64,000 nt of DNA from assembly GCA_902785905.1 (NCBI GenBank), contig CADAAM010000023.1, forward strand, positions 1 through 64,000, written 5' to 3'. The notes under the pieces are model-generated. The model had not been told where the DNA came from, did no database searches, and saw only the letters and a list, made by a program, of their open reading frames with translations. Numbering within the stretch: position 1 is the stretch's first letter; every line of letters begins with the position of its first letter. The position numbers and the translations under genes are program-made. Below, in pieces: positions 25,926 to 34,670 of this stretch. This DNA is from Oscillospiraceae bacterium. Its GTDB lineage: Bacteria > Bacillota > Clostridia > Oscillospirales > Oscillospiraceae.

Positions 25926-25957
25926 AAAACGGCAGCCCCGCCCGGGGCTGCCGTTTT
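25926..25957 (+). terminator. Intrinsic terminator of the symporter gene
   Basis: A 14-bp stem AAAACGGCAGCCCC paired with GGGGCTGCCGTTTT, loop GCCC. Confidence 0.88.
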
Positions 25958-26084
25958 ATACTGGTCTCCCATAAAACGGCTTAAAGCCGTTTTATAGCGC
26001 CAAAGGCGCGTCGGAGACCTATGAGACGTGTTTTGTGCCCAAGGGCACAATTAAAACGAACCGTTTTAACGAAAAACAGTATTA
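25956..26084 (-). repeat. Family A TAATACT palindromic element, inverted copy
   Basis: Read on the minus strand it starts TAATACTG at 26084 (TAA is the stop of the VanZ gene), then TTTTTCGTTAAAACGG, a GTGCCC-ttg-GGCAC hairpin, ACGTCTCATA, then GGTCTCC, a GCGCC-TTT-GGCGC hairpin, a TAAAACGGCTTTAAGCCGTTTTA perfect palindrome segment and CCAGTATAA. Both end arms (TAATACT and AGTATAA) are present, so this is a complete element. Confidence 0.8.
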
Positions 26085-27164
26085 CTCTTCCAATATCGTC
26101 ACGATCACGCCGTCGGGGCCGGTGAAGCAGAGGCGGCGCTGCGCGGTGTAGGGGTCCTGCTCAAAGGGGCCGGTGTCGATGTTGTGCTTTTTGAGCCGCT
26201 TTTGAATCAGGGGCAGATCGCGCGCCGAGAGGTTCAGATACTGCGTCGGCAGTCTGTCCGGCCGGTTGGAGCAACGCACCTCCAGTTGGGCTTTTCCCAG
26301 CTCAAAAAGGAAATCCGTTCCGAAGGAGTACTCCACCGTGAGCTGTCTGCGGGGCCGGAAGCCGAGCTTCGTCACGTAGAAGAGATAGACGTCCCCCTCG
26401 TCGGTGCCCAGCAGCGTGGTGCGCGACAGGCCGATCCTGCGGGCAAAGGGGTAGAGCGCCCCCTTGCGGGAGGCCCGCCGCCAGCGTTTGGAGGAGAAAA
26501 GCTCGCGCCGCCAGTCGGGGTGCGTCACCACATAGGCCACGGAGATGAACAGCATGTGCCCGATCAGACCGCCCAGAGTGTTGGCCAGCAGATCGTCCAT
26601 GTCGTAGAAGCCGCGCCGGAAGATGAGCTGGAGATTTTCCGTCACAAAGGAGATCACGAAGCAGGCGGACACCGTCCGGAGTCTGGAGCCGGAGCGGAAG
26701 AACTCAAACACATAGGGCAGCAGATAGCCCATCGGAACGTAGAGCATGACGTTCATGTAGACCTGGGTCACGTCCTCAAATTTCACCACATGGATGTGGG
26801 AAAAGGCCTGCTGTATGCCCTCCTTGAAAATGGCGACGATGAAATCGAAGAGGCCGTAGTCCGTATCGATGGCTTTCTGCAGATCGGCAAAGGGATCAAT
26901 GTGTACCAGATACTGCTCGGACGCGCCGCGGGAGAAGAAGACCAGGTAGGCATAGACAATCGTATACACCGCGAAGACACCGAAGAGCAGCAGCTGTCGC
27001 ACCTGCAGAAGCGCGTCCGCGTTCGGGTTGCTGCTCACCCCGTGATGGAGGTTCACGCCGAGCTTCTGGCAGATGTGCCTGTCAAGCCAGGGCAGCAGAA
27101 AGACCATCACGGTGACAAGCGCGGTGACGATGATATTGGTGGACAATCGACTGGCGTTCAACAT
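26082..27164 (-). CDS. VanZ-like membrane protein with C-terminal soluble domain
   Basis: A 360-residue protein. The N-terminal 215 residues carry five to six membrane segments with the VanZ signature NVMLYVPMGYLLPYVF and GFYDMDDLLANTLGGLIG. The remaining 145 residues are soluble; the end (DPYTAQRRLCFTGPDGVIVTI) resembles the last strands of glyoxalase/VOC domains. VanZ proteins give low-level teicoplanin resistance in some contexts, but most homologues have no known role. ATG 27164 is used. The TAA stop is supplied by a repeat element. Confidence 0.8.
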   Translation of the reverse strand: MLNASRLSTNIIVTALVTVMVFLLPWLDRHICQKLGVNLHHGVSSNPNADALLQVRQLLLFGVFAVYTIVYAYLVFFSRGASEQYLVHIDPFADLQKAIDTDYGLFDFIVAIFKEGIQQAFSHIHVVKFEDVTQVYMNVMLYVPMGYLLPYVFEFFRSGSRLRTVSACFVISFVTENLQLIFRRGFYDMDDLLANTLGGLIGHMLFISVAYVVTHPDWRRELFSSKRWRRASRKGALYPFARRIGLSRTTLLGTDEGDVYLFYVTKLGFRPRRQLTVEYSFGTDFLFELGKAQLEVRCSNRPDRLPTQYLNLSARDLPLIQKRLKKHNIDTGPFEQDPYTAQRRLCFTGPDGVIVTILEE

Positions 27165-27189
27165 GGCGTTCCGTCCTGTAGAAAATGAA

Positions 27190-28589
27190 TTAAAAGCTTC
27201 TCAGCACCGCCTGAATAAATTCCTCGGCGGTCTCGGGCATGGCGGGGGCCTCGTCCGCATGGGCGCCGCCCTCGCGCAGGCACTGCATGCCGTAGCGCAG
27301 CAGCTCCTCGGAGAGCGTCGTGCGGGCGCCGCTGTCCTCCGCGCCGAACTCAACGGCGACGATGATGTGGGTCTGCCCCCCGGCGTCGGGCGCCTGTACG
27401 GCGGAGACAAGGCAGGCCCCGGACATGTTCGTGGTCCCGGTCTTGAGACCGATCGCGCCCGGCAGATTGTAGACCATGGGATTGGAGTTCGAGGCCGTGA
27501 TGCCGAGGGTTTCGAGCGTGACGCTCTTGAGAGAGGTGATGCGCGTGATGTCGGGGTAGGTGCGCAGAATGTGCCGGACAAGCGTGAACATGTCCAGGGC
27601 GCTCATGCGGTTTTGAATCTTGGTGGCGGGGAGGTTGTCGGTATAGACGGGCGGTTCATCTGCTCGACAAACGCCTCCTCGCTGCCCGCCGTGTAGATCG
27701 CGAGGGCGAGGGAGCACTCGTTGCTCGACGGCAGGAGCATCCCGCACAGCAGCTCCGTTACGTTGGTTTTCTCGCCGGCCTGCAGGGGGACCGCGCCGTC
27801 CGGGGTCTGAGAGAGACGCTCCGCCTCCTCGGTGATCGTCACCGTGTCGCTGAGCGTGATGCGCCCGTCCGTGACCGCGTCCATGACGACCAGAAAGCTC
27901 ATCAGCTTGGTGGTGCTCGCGATGGGGACCGGGAGCTCCGGCTCAAAGGCGGCGAAGATTTCCCCGGTGTCGGCGTCGCCGACCAGGGCGGAGTGAACCT
28001 CGTAGAAGAAGCCCTCCTCCCGCAGCGCCTCGAGGTCGATGGTATAGTGCCCCGCCGTGTTGAGCGTGATCCCCGCGGCCGAGACCGTCAGGTCCAGGTC
28101 AAGCTGCATGGCGAGGTCTGTGAGACTCAGAAAACAGTCCGGGCGTGAATTGGCGTTCGAGCCGAGAAAGCTCAGATAGCGCAGCTGACGGCCGTCAAGC
28201 TCCAGATAATAGGGCGCAAGGGACTCGGTGGTATAGACATAGGGCGCGCCGGTCCGGGCGTTCGTCTCCGGGAAGGGGTAGCCTTCCCCGCCGACTGGGA
28301 TATAGTCTGTGCCCGTCGTGAGGGCGACCGAGGTGCCGTTGATCGTCACATTGAAGCGCCGTGAGGTGTTGGCGAGCGCCGCGGCAAAGTCGCGCAGCGA
28401 GACAAAGCGGTTGTTTGGATAGCCGTTGTGCAGAGTCCGGATGTTGACGGCCGCCCCGCCGTCGACCGACAGCGGCAGGTTTTCCAGCATCGTGTGATAG
28501 ACCGTGTCCGCGCTCGCCGTGATCGGCAGGGCCAGCAGCAGGGACAGGGCCAGCAGCAGGCAGAGCCCGCGTTTTTTGAAATCAGGCAC
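27190..28589 (-). pseudogene. D-alanyl-D-alanine carboxypeptidase, frameshifted
   Basis: Two frames encode one low-molecular-weight penicillin-binding protein. The first (28589 to about 27640) has a signal peptide, two copper-amine-oxidase-N-like domains (FVSLRDFAAAL, CFLSLTDLAMQL), SxxK in PIASTTKLM and SxN in LPSSNECSLAL, then leaves frame after FVEQMNR. The second (about 27645 to 27190) resumes at PPVYTDNLP and holds KTG in GLKTGTTNMSG. About 20 residues normally present after FVxxMN are missing, so there was a deletion of a length not divisible by three. Start is GTG 28589 behind GGAGG, overlapping the upstream gene by 8 bases. Either a real pseudogene or an assembly error. Confidence 0.82.
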
Positions 28590-29241
28590 GCTCGTACACC
28601 TCCGTCCCGTCCTCACCGTCGATCACCAGCAGGCGCTCGTCCGCGAGATAATGCGCGGACCGCCCGCCGAGGCGGAGCGTGTGCCCCTCGATCGCATAGG
28701 CTCCGCTGCCGTCATACCGTGTCCGCAGCTCCGTGAGCGCGGGCAGCAGGGAAGGGCCATAGTCCGAGAGCCAGCGCTCTGTGGACAGGCCGAGGGCCCT
28801 CTCAACGCGCTCTTCCGCGCGCTCCGCATTCCCGGCCTCGCGTCCGGCCTCCGCCGTGCGCAGCATGAGCAGTTCCCGCAGAGAGACGGCGAGAGCCTTT
28901 TCGGCCTGGGCGCGCGCAGCGCCGACGCTCGTCTCCTCCACACGGCGGGTCCAGATCCCATCTTCGCCGAGCGTCAGCAGCACCGTCGCCTCAAGCCGGG
29001 GCAGGGCGTCGCCGACGTCGACCCGGTCGCCGAGCTCCGCCTCGCGCAGCCAGGCGTTGGCGCGCATGCGCACGCCCTCCGTCAGGTCGACGCGCATGCG
29101 CCAGTTCCCGGCCAGGACGGGATCGGTCCGGGCGTAGAGGCGCAGGGCGAGCAGGCAGGAGATCGCCGCGAGCGCCAGACACACGGCGAGCAGCAGCAGG
29201 ACGACCAGCCGGTGTCCTCTTGCGCGGCCTCTGTTTTTCAT
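28582..29241 (-). CDS. Membrane-anchored protein of unknown function
   Basis: I do not recognise this 219-residue protein. It has a basic N-terminus, one membrane helix (LVVLLLLAVCLALAAISCLLAL), then an outside domain with a helical Arg/Glu/Ala-rich middle (about 110-160) and short strands at the end (GAYAIEGHTLRLGGRSAHYL). ATG 29241 follows GGGAGG at 8 bases. It overlaps the start of the carboxypeptidase gene by 8 bases and shares its promoter, so a cell-envelope role is likely. Confidence 0.7.
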   Translation of the reverse strand: MKNRGRARGHRLVVLLLLAVCLALAAISCLLALRLYARTDPVLAGNWRMRVDLTEGVRMRANAWLREAELGDRVDVGDALPRLEATVLLTLGEDGIWTRRVEETSVGAARAQAEKALAVSLRELLMLRTAEAGREAGNAERAEERVERALGLSTERWLSDYGPSLLPALTELRTRYDGSGAYAIEGHTLRLGGRSAHYLADERLLVIDGEDGTEVYERA

Positions 29242-29283
29242 GCGGCCATCCCTCCCCGATCGGATTGACAGAATTTCTTTCAA

Positions 29284-29312
29284 ATTATAGCCGAAAACGC
29301 AGAAGAATTCAA
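29284..29312 (-). promoter_or_regulatory. Sigma-A promoter of the envelope protein-carboxypeptidase operon
   Basis: Minus strand TTGAAT, 17 bases, TATAAT, 43 bases before ATG 29241. Confidence 0.68.
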
Positions 29313-29408
29313 CTGTAGGCTGAAACGCGGCGGAGACCGAAAAAAACGCTGGAACACCGCGCGCTTTTCCGTTATAATCGGATGAACAAACAAAACGAGG
29401 TGAAGACC

Positions 29409-30209
29409 ATGAAAATCCTGCTCACCGGCGCGCGCGGCTTTGTCGGCTCGCGCATCGCGGACGCGATGGACGTTGTGGCCGCGCCATCCCTCCGCGCCAT
29501 GACGGACGAGGATATCCGCAGACTCGTGGGGGAGACCGGGCCAGACGTCATCATCCACACCGCCGCCGTCTCCGACATCGGCGACTGTGCGAGAGACCCG
29601 GAGGGCTCCTTCCGCGCCAACGTCGAAATCCCTCTCGCCCTGGTGCGGACCGGGGTGAAGGCGGTCCTGTTCAGCACCGACCAGGTCTACAGCGGCCGCA
29701 CGGACGAGGGGCCCTATGCCGAGGACGTGACCGCGCCCGCAAACCTCTACGCCGAGCACAAGCTGGAGATGGAGCGCCGTGCCCTGGAGACAAACCCCGA
29801 CACCGTGCTCCTGCGCGCGGCCTGGATGTATGATATGCCGAAGTACGGCGTCAGAAACAGGAGCAACTTCCTTGTCAATATGCTGCGGGAGAGGGAGCTT
29901 GCTTTCTCCTCAACCCAGTACCGCGGCCTCTCCTATGTGCGCGAGGTCGCCGGACACATGCAAAAGGCCGCAGAGCTGCCCGGCGGGGTCTACAACTACG
30001 GCAGCGCAAACAGCCTGACCATGCTGGAGACCGCGCGGTGGCTGGCAGAGGAGCTCAGGCTCGATATCAGGCTCCGGGACGCGGGACCGCGCCACAATCT
30101 CTGGATGGACGGCGCAAAACTGAGGGCGTACGGCATCGTTTTTCGGGATACCGTCGGGGGACTGCGGCAATGCATCGAGGACTATGCACTGAATCTCCAT
30201 GCGCTGTAA
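29409..30209 (+). CDS. RmlD-like sugar-nucleotide reductase / NAD-dependent epimerase
   Basis: A 266-residue SDR-type protein of the dTDP-4-dehydrorhamnose reductase family. NAD site ILLTGARGFVGSRIA; DVIIHTAAVSDIGDCARDP; STDQVYSG; the active-site region reads NLYAEHKLEME, with the usual Tyr-x-x-x-Lys seen as YAEHK. C-terminal half gives VYNYGSANSLTM. ATG 29409 has GAGGTG 8 bases upstream and a -10 TATAAT at 29373-29378. No rmlA, rmlB or rmlC nearby, so the substrate is open. Its TAA stop is the start of a family A repeat. Confidence 0.82.
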   Translation: MKILLTGARGFVGSRIADAMDVVAAPSLRAMTDEDIRRLVGETGPDVIIHTAAVSDIGDCARDPEGSFRANVEIPLALVRTGVKAVLFSTDQVYSGRTDEGPYAEDVTAPANLYAEHKLEMERRALETNPDTVLLRAAWMYDMPKYGVRNRSNFLVNMLRERELAFSSTQYRGLSYVREVAGHMQKAAELPGGVYNYGSANSLTMLETARWLAEELRLDIRLRDAGPRHNLWMDGAKLRAYGIVFRDTVGGLRQCIEDYALNLHAL

Positions 30210-30312
30210 TACTGTTTTTCGTTAAAACGGTTCGTTTTAACGAAAAGGCATCGCGCAAAGCGCGCTGCCAGTTTTGTGCCCTTGGGCACAAAACACGTCT
30301 CACCAGTATAAA
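30207..30312 (+). repeat. Family A TAATACT palindromic element, copy 4
   Basis: Starts TAATACTG, with TAA as the stop of the reductase gene. It runs through the same modules as the 5123 copy (GTTAAAACGG-ttc-GTTTTAAC hairpin, GGCATCGCGCAA, TTTTGTGCCC-tt-GGGCACAAAA hairpin, ACGTCTCA) and closes with CCAGTATAA. Confidence 0.88.
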
Positions 30313-30340
30313 ACGCGCCGCGACGCATGAAAGCTCGTCC

Positions 30341-30444
30341 GCATGGGGATTTATGCGCATGTGATTCGGCTGCGCCGTAAGGGGCGAGAATCACGCGCTT
30401 TAATCAAATACCTACGGTGGAAGCAGAGCTTCCGTCGTAAGTAT
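30341..30444 (+). repeat. Family B intergenic repeat, copy 2
   Basis: GCATGGGGATTTATGCGCAT, then ATTCGGCTGCGCCGTAAGGG, GCGAGAATCACGCG and TTTAATCAA: the same order and spacing as 1524-1589. It again ends in a hairpin (TACGGTGGAAGC paired with GCTTCCGTCGTA), but one of unrelated sequence. It lies directly after a family A element. Confidence 0.75.
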
Positions 30445-30494
30445 GAACAAATTGTAAACAATCAGGACTCCCGCCCGGGGCATTTAACAAAATG

Positions 30495-30524
30495 TTTCCA
30501 TACAGGCCCGACTTGCTGTATAAT
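30495..30524 (+). promoter_or_regulatory. Promoter of the secreted Tyr/Asp-rich protein
   Basis: TTTCCA, 18 bases, TATAAT; 57 bases before ATG 30582. Confidence 0.5.
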
Positions 30525-30581
30525 AAACATCAAACGTACAGGGCGCAAACCCTGCCGGTATTTACAGAAAGGAACAAAGAA

Positions 30582-32309
30582 ATGAAGAAACTTATCTCCG
30601 TCGCACTTGTGCTCGTCATGCTCTTCTCTCTGAGCGTGAGCAGCTTTGCAGACAACGAAAACAAGGCAGCCCAAGTCCTGGGCGCGGAGCTCAAGCTCCT
30701 GGCGGCCTCCTTCGACACGCTCAAGCAGGCCGATGTCGACTACAACGGCCCCAAGCCTTACTACTACGCGGTGACGGACCTCGACCACAACAACCGTATT
30801 GAGCTGCTGGCCTTCTGCCCGCTCGACGCGGGCGGCAACACCAGCATGGCCAAGGCCTGGGAGATCAACGAGGCCGGCAAGGCTTTTGAGCCGCTGAACC
30901 TGCCGATGGGCCTGCCCAACCTGCTCAACGACAGCGCCGAGACCATCTACAGCAGCGAGACCGGCGCATGGTATTACTTCGTCAAGGAGCGCATCGAGCT
31001 GCCCGGTGAGGCCGACAAGCTGCATGAGCTCATCAGCGTCTTCACGCTCACCAACGGCAAGCTCGACAACGGCACCCTGGCCCAGGCGGAGCACGTCATG
31101 GAAAACGGCCTCGTGCGCTCCCGCTACTGCGTCGGCCAGCCCGGCGACGAAAACTTCCGCGATATCGACGAGGCGACCTACCTCAACTATGTGAACGTCG
31201 TCTACCCGAACGCGCAGAAGACCAACACCGCCTTCGACTGGTTCAAGGCCGATCAGGTGAAAGACAGCACCCGCTTTGCCGACAGCTTCGGCGTCTTCCG
31301 CGGTGAGAAGACGGACAACAAGGATCTCGTGAACACCCAGCCCGCCGCGGCGTCCAAGTTTGTCAGCGTCACAAAGAATCCCACCAATGAAAACCGCAAG
31401 GCCGGTGAGACCGCGTATTTCGTGGCCAATGCCGTCAACTACGACTCCCTGAGCTGGACCTTTGTCGCCCCCGGCGGCCAGCAGTACAGCGTCCAGCAGT
31501 TCCGCAGCAATTTCCCCGGCTCGACGGTCAGCGGCGAGTACGGCACGACGCTCACCATCTCCAATGTCTCCACCGGTATGAGCGGCTGGGGCGCCTTCTG
31601 CAGCTTCAACGGCAGCGGCCAGAACGCCCGCAGCACCACGGCCTATCTCTACGTGCAGAACTATGAGAACCTCAAAAAGAACGATCTCAACAGTTTCTAC
31701 ACGACCATGGCTTATCTCTACGGCGCGTGGACCTGCCCGGTCTGCGGCCATACCACCTACGGCGATTACTGCGCGTACTGCGGCTTTGACCCCGACTATT
31801 ATTACTACCAGTACTACCTCGGCAGCTACCCCTATGACAGCGTCTACACCATCTACGGTCTGACTGATCAGGAGCTGGTGGATCTGGCCATCCTCAGCAG
31901 CATGACCGACGAGGACTGGGAGCTGCTCGCGGCTCTCGCCGACCTTGAGGAGGCACAGTATTCTTACGATCCCACGGTAATCTGGGCCCCCGATTACTAC
32001 GACTGGACCGACTATATCGACTATGACGACTGGTATGAGGACAGCTTCAACGTCACGCTGTACTGCCCGAACTGCGGCAGCAGCAGCTACGACGGCAGCT
32101 ACTGCTACAACTGCGGCTATCCCTACCTCCAGACCGTTGACACCTGGGACTACTCGATCAGCGATGGCTGGCAGGACTGGACCGATTACAGCGACTGGGG
32201 CGGCTACAGCGATGACTGGGGCAGCTACAGCGGCGGCGGCGACTGGGGCGGCTACAGCGATGACTGGGGCAGCTACAGCGGCGGCGGTGATTTTGACTTC
32301 GGCTTTTAA
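30582..32309 (+). CDS. Secreted zinc-ribbon protein with Tyr/Asp/Trp-rich repeats
   Basis: I do not recognise this 575-residue exported protein. Signal peptide KKLISVALVLVMLFSLSVSSFA; an N-terminal domain with a DLDHNNRIELLAF acidic motif; an Ig-like domain around 260-365 (GETAYFVANAVNYDSLSWTF); two C-x2-C-x9-C-x2-C ribbons (CPVCGHTTYGDYCAYC and CPNCGSSSYDGSYCYNC) separated by a very acidic Tyr-rich stretch; and a C-terminal tail of two exact DWGGYSDDWGSYSGGG repeats, encoded by a 48-bp tandem duplication (32193-32288). Probably a surface or matrix protein. ATG 30582 follows AAAGGAAC. Confidence 0.75.
   Translation: MKKLISVALVLVMLFSLSVSSFADNENKAAQVLGAELKLLAASFDTLKQADVDYNGPKPYYYAVTDLDHNNRIELLAFCPLDAGGNTSMAKAWEINEAGKAFEPLNLPMGLPNLLNDSAETIYSSETGAWYYFVKERIELPGEADKLHELISVFTLTNGKLDNGTLAQAEHVMENGLVRSRYCVGQPGDENFRDIDEATYLNYVNVVYPNAQKTNTAFDWFKADQVKDSTRFADSFGVFRGEKTDNKDLVNTQPAAASKFVSVTKNPTNENRKAGETAYFVANAVNYDSLSWTFVAPGGQQYSVQQFRSNFPGSTVSGEYGTTLTISNVSTGMSGWGAFCSFNGSGQNARSTTAYLYVQNYENLKKNDLNSFYTTMAYLYGAWTCPVCGHTTYGDYCAYCGFDPDYYYYQYYLGSYPYDSVYTIYGLTDQELVDLAILSSMTDEDWELLAALADLEEAQYSYDPTVIWAPDYYDWTDYIDYDDWYEDSFNVTLYCPNCGSSSYDGSYCYNCGYPYLQTVDTWDYSISDGWQDWTDYSDWGGYSDDWGSYSGGGDWGGYSDDWGSYSGGGDFDFGF
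32193..32288 (+). repeat. Two 48-bp in-frame tandem repeats
   Basis: 32193-32240 and 32241-32288 are identical except for the last base. Each encodes DWGGYSDDWGSYSGGG. Confidence 0.95.
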
Positions 32310-32332
32310 GACAAAAACAACATAAACTGCCC

Positions 32333-32369
32333 GATGCCCGGGGCCGCACTACCACGGCTCCGGGCATTC
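32333..32369 (+). terminator. Probable terminator after the Tyr/Asp-rich protein
   Basis: GATGCCCGGGGCCG pairs with CGGCTCCGGGCATTC around an 8-base loop. The following sequence is T-rich but has no clean T-run. Confidence 0.55.
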
Positions 32370-32542
32370 GCATATTTATTCTGCCGCGTTTGAATGGAAG
32401 GGAGGCTGTGACAAGGAATATAATCCTCCTGCTGCCGGGGGCAATCTCCCGCTTGCTTTTATCCGAAAACGAGAATATACTATATTTTTGAAAATGGAAT
32501 ACAAACGTTTGCGGTGCCGATGGCCCGCGAAAACCTTTTGAG

Positions 32543-32612
32543 ACCGGATTTACTTTGTCCGGTGCAGAACCGGCGGCGCGACCCCGCAATGGTGCAGAAG
32601 ATCGTCAGCGGG
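32543..32612 (+). promoter_or_regulatory. Structured 5' leader of the AI-2E-type transporter gene
   Basis: The 346-base gap before ATG 32656 has no gene. Its last part holds two stems: ACCGGA/TCCGGT (32543-32563) and CCCGC/GCGGG (32583-32612), with GGTGCC upstream and CCCCGCAATGG inside. This loosely recalls a cobalamin riboswitch core but lacks the rest of the consensus. Function unknown. Confidence 0.3.
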
Positions 32613-32655
32613 ATGCGGATGAATGTCTGATGTCATAAACGGGAGAAAACAAAAC

Positions 32656-33786
32656 ATGAAGTCAAAAAAACTGTCGGAAAAGCCCTGGTTTAACGGTGCG
32701 GTGATCGCCTGCATCGGCGTGATCTGCTATGTGCTGCTGTCGAATCTCGGCACGGTGCTCTCCTCCGTGAGCCATTTCCTCGGAAATTTCTACTCCATCC
32801 TGCTGGGCGCGATCTTTGCCTACATTCTCAATCCGCTGGCGAATTTCTTTGACCGCAGGGTTTTCCGCAAAATGAAGAAGGGGAACACGCGCTGGTATCT
32901 GTCCGTCACGCTGGGCATCGTGACGGCGCTCCTGGCCGTGCTTCTGCTGATCGGGTCGCTGATCCCCCAACTGGTGCAGAGCATCTCCCTCTTTGCGGAA
33001 AACTATGACAGCTACGCGGACTCTCTGATCAAGGTGCTCGAAGGAAGTCCGCTGGAGTCGGTGATTAACGCCGATAAACTCCAGATCCTTTCGCAGAATG
33101 CCCTGACCTCCATCGCCGATTTTGTGCGCGACAATGCCGGCAAAATCCTGACGGCCGCGGCAAACTCCGGCAAGGGCATCCTCTCCACGGCCATTTCGCT
33201 CATTGTGGCGGTCTACCTGCTCATCGACAAGCAGGGCGTGATGAACGGCTGGTGGCGTCTGATGAAGGTCATCTTCCGCAAAGAGACAGCCGACGGCATT
33301 ATGAATTTTATGCAGCGCTGCGACAGCATTCTGATGAGCTATCTCGGACAGAGCCTGATGGAGTCCGTGATCGTCGGCGCTGTCAACGCCGTGTTCATGT
33401 TCGCATGCCGGATGCAGTATGTCGGCCTCGTTTCGGTGATCGTCGCCGTGACGAACCTGGTGCCGAACTTCGGCCCCATCATCGGCGGCGTGATCGGCGC
33501 GTTCGTTCTGCTGCTGGTCAATCCCCTCCACGCCCTGCTGTTTATCGCCTTCTGCATCGTGCTGCAGTTTGTGGACGGCTACATCCTCAAGCCGAAGCTC
33601 TTCTCCGGCTCCCTCGGTGTGTCTGGCCTTCTGATCCTGGTCGCTGGCATTGTGCTCGGCAATCTCTTCGGCGTGCTGGGCATGCTGCTGTCGATCCCCG
33701 CCGCCGCGATTATGAGCTTTATCTATCAGGACTATTTCCTCTCCAGGCAGGAAAAGCGCCGCATGCGGTCGGCGGACGAAGCGTAA
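32656..33786 (+). CDS. AI-2E family transporter (PerM-like)
   Basis: A 376-residue polytopic membrane protein of the AI-2 exporter-like/PerM superfamily. Two N-terminal helices, a large segment with helical soluble part (about 115-180), then about five helices including AVYLLIDKQGVMNGWW, TNLVPNFGPIIGGVIGAF, FVDGYILKPKLFSGSLGVSG and the final LGMLLSIPAAAIM. The PNFGPIIGGV and DGYILKPK motifs are typical. Actual substrates of most members are unknown. ATG 32656 follows GGGAG. It lies 23 bases before the YdcF-like gene. Confidence 0.88.
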   Translation: MKSKKLSEKPWFNGAVIACIGVICYVLLSNLGTVLSSVSHFLGNFYSILLGAIFAYILNPLANFFDRRVFRKMKKGNTRWYLSVTLGIVTALLAVLLLIGSLIPQLVQSISLFAENYDSYADSLIKVLEGSPLESVINADKLQILSQNALTSIADFVRDNAGKILTAAANSGKGILSTAISLIVAVYLLIDKQGVMNGWWRLMKVIFRKETADGIMNFMQRCDSILMSYLGQSLMESVIVGAVNAVFMFACRMQYVGLVSVIVAVTNLVPNFGPIIGGVIGAFVLLLVNPLHALLFIAFCIVLQFVDGYILKPKLFSGSLGVSGLLILVAGIVLGNLFGVLGMLLSIPAAAIMSFIYQDYFLSRQEKRRMRSADEA

Positions 33787-33809
33787 AGCGCGCGGAAGGA
33801 GCAAATGCG

Positions 33810-34670
33810 ATGAAACGAATGACGGCCCTGATCCTGACGGTCCTGCTGCTTGTGTGCGCGGCCGTACCGGCCTGCGCCGGGCAGGACGTTTCCGAAGAGG
33901 ATACGGCGCTGTGGGAGAGCGTCGAGCAGATCCTCGTCCTCTACGGCAGCCGCGGAGAAGAAGCCGCCGGGGAGATCGAGGAGCGGCTTAAAGAGCTGGA
34001 GACAAAGGACCCCGCTGCCGCGGAAAAATGGCGGGAGATCCTGGAGCTGTGGCGCGGCGAGGGGCTGCGCGTGAATGAAAACATCCTCCCCGACGGTCTG
34101 CCGGAGACGGACGAGCTCTGCCTTGTCGGACTGGGGTTCCAGCTCAATCCGGACGGCAGCATGCGGGAGGAGCTGATCGAGCGGCTGAAGGTGCTCAAGA
34201 GCTGCGCGGAGAAATATCCGAACGCCCGGATCGTCTGCACCGGCGGGGGAACCGCAAAGGACAGGCCCGAGGCGACCGAGGCGGGCGAGATGGCCGAATG
34301 GCTCAGGGAAAACGGCGTCGACTCAGCCCGCATTCTGGTGGAGGACCGCTCCCAGACCACGGCGCAGAACGCGATCTTCACGCTGGATCTTTTGGCGAAA
34401 CAGGCTCCTCAGGTCACGAAGCTCGCCATTGTGTCCAGCGACTACCACATCGCCACGGGGACGCTGCTCTTCGGCGCGGAGGCGATCCTGCGCGGCGACG
34501 CGGGGATCGGGGTGGTCTCCAACGCCGCCTGGAAGGCCCCGTCCGGCTCGCTTCCGCCCATGTTCCAGGCGGGGGCCCTGATCGAGCTTCTGGGCGATAC
34601 GAAGACCGCCTATGACATCTATTTTGACACCTACGATATCCATGAGCTCCTGCCCCCGCGTTCCGAATAA
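33810..34670 (+). CDS. Exported YdcF/DUF218-family protein
   Basis: A 286-residue protein with signal peptide (MKRMTALILTVLLLVCAAVPACAG; the CAG could be a lipobox variant). DUF218 core: LCLVGLGFQLNPDG, ARIVCTGGGTAKDRPEATEA, ILVEDRSQTTAQNAIFTLDLL and AIVSSDYHIATG. Members such as SanA and ElyC act in the cell envelope, but the reaction is unsettled. ATG 33810 is behind AAGGAG, five bases after another ATG in a different frame. Stop TAA is followed at once by TACTT, a lone end of a family A repeat. Confidence 0.83.
   Translation: MKRMTALILTVLLLVCAAVPACAGQDVSEEDTALWESVEQILVLYGSRGEEAAGEIEERLKELETKDPAAAEKWREILELWRGEGLRVNENILPDGLPETDELCLVGLGFQLNPDGSMREELIERLKVLKSCAEKYPNARIVCTGGGTAKDRPEATEAGEMAEWLRENGVDSARILVEDRSQTTAQNAIFTLDLLAKQAPQVTKLAIVSSDYHIATGTLLFGAEAILRGDAGIGVVSNAAWKAPSGSLPPMFQAGALIELLGDTKTAYDIYFDTYDIHELLPPRSE

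Noticed and set aside
32490..32620. Cobalamin riboswitch
   Set aside because: GGTGCC and CCCCGCAA-like pieces are present, but the rest of the conserved core is not, and the gene downstream has no link to cobalamin. Kept only as an unnamed structured leader.
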